Assembly: GCA_009702205.1 (NCBI GenBank)
Contig: WLIM01000057.1
Span: 1-7,048 of the forward strand
Reading direction: 5' to 3'
DNA length: 7,048 nt
Source: Actinomycetota bacterium
Lineage (GTDB): Bacteria; Actinomycetota; Actinomycetes; Nanopelagicales; Nanopelagicaceae
Shown here: piece by piece, positions 7,004 through 7,048 of the stretch
Position numbering within the stretch: the first letter of the stretch is position 1
Layout of the letters: each line of letters begins with the position of its first letter
The notes under the pieces: generated by a model
What the model was told of the DNA's origin: nothing
Seen by the model: the letters and a program-made list of their open reading frames with translations, nothing else
The model's database searches: none
Made by a program: the position numbers and the translations under genes

Positions 7004-7016
7004 CCCGCAATAGATT
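6987..7016 (+). promoter_or_regulatory. Candidate promoter driving a leaderless gene at 7023
   Basis: TTGACG (6987-6992, five of six matches to TTGACA), an 18-bp spacer and TAGATT (7011-7016, four of six matches to TATAAT) predict transcription starting about 7 nt downstream, at the A of ATG 7023. No ribosome site precedes that ATG, which fits a leaderless mRNA. Confidence 0.5.
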
Positions 7017-7022
7017 TCGGTC

Positions 7023-7048
7023 ATGACTACAGAACAAAAATTTGATGC
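7023..7048 (+). CDS. Start of an unidentified gene, cut by the window edge
   Basis: ATG 7023 opens a frame reading MTTEQKFD and then runs off the end. There are too few residues to assign a family. The start is supported by the promoter ending 7 nt upstream and by the divergent layout with the oxidoreductase, leaving a 56-bp shared control region. A short polar start ending in KFD or KYD often precedes the first Rossmann strand of FAD oxidoreductases, so a second flavoprotein is possible, but this is only a guess. Confidence 0.45.

Noticed and set aside
6152..7045. Several plus-strand open frames of 69 to 110 codons
   Set aside because: They are antisense to the FAD oxidoreductase, and the last one reads through the intergenic region in a different frame from the supported ATG 7023.

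Overview
The window is an ordinary, densely packed piece of bacterial chromosome with a GC content that looks to be in the low 40s by eye. It holds six complete protein-coding genes and the first few codons of a seventh. I see no tRNA, rRNA, CRISPR array, insertion sequence or phage gene. The PaaX-type regulator, the PYROXD2/CrtI-like oxidoreductase, and at least two starts that look leaderless fit a low-GC actinobacterium, for example a freshwater Nanopelagicales (acI) type. This assignment is an inference made without any database search.

Left part, plus strand. An OsmC-type peroxiredoxin (24-452) is followed by a 114-bp gap holding an inverted repeat and a plausible promoter. Then comes a tight prpB-prpC-prpD operon (567-4089), with a 1-base overlap between B and C and an 8-base gap between C and D. 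It encodes three enzymes of the 2-methylcitrate cycle. PrpC condenses propionyl-CoA with oxaloacetate to 2-methylcitrate, PrpD dehydrates that to 2-methylaconitate, and PrpB splits 2-methylisocitrate into succinate and pyruvate. The rehydration step (aconitase, or AcnD/PrpF), propionyl-CoA synthetase (PrpE) and a dedicated PrpR regulator are not in the window. All three proteins resemble the enterobacterial proteins as I remember them more than the usual actinobacterial ones.

Right part. A PaaX-family repressor (minus strand) converges on prpD and diverges from a small hotdog-fold thioesterase (plus strand). The 55-bp space between the latter two carries a direct repeat, TTAGWGGGGTAA, with its copies exactly 30 bp apart. 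The thioesterase overlaps tail-to-tail by 15 bp with a CrtI/PYROXD2-like FAD oxidoreductase (minus strand). That gene diverges across 56 bp from a plus-strand gene of which only MTTEQKFD is visible. The 56-bp spacer holds a good promoter predicting a leaderless start for the partial gene, plus a short palindrome.

I found no previously undescribed system. The observations most worth checking are the origin and regulation of the prp operon, the 30-bp-spaced repeat beside paaX, and the compact divergent promoter at the right edge.
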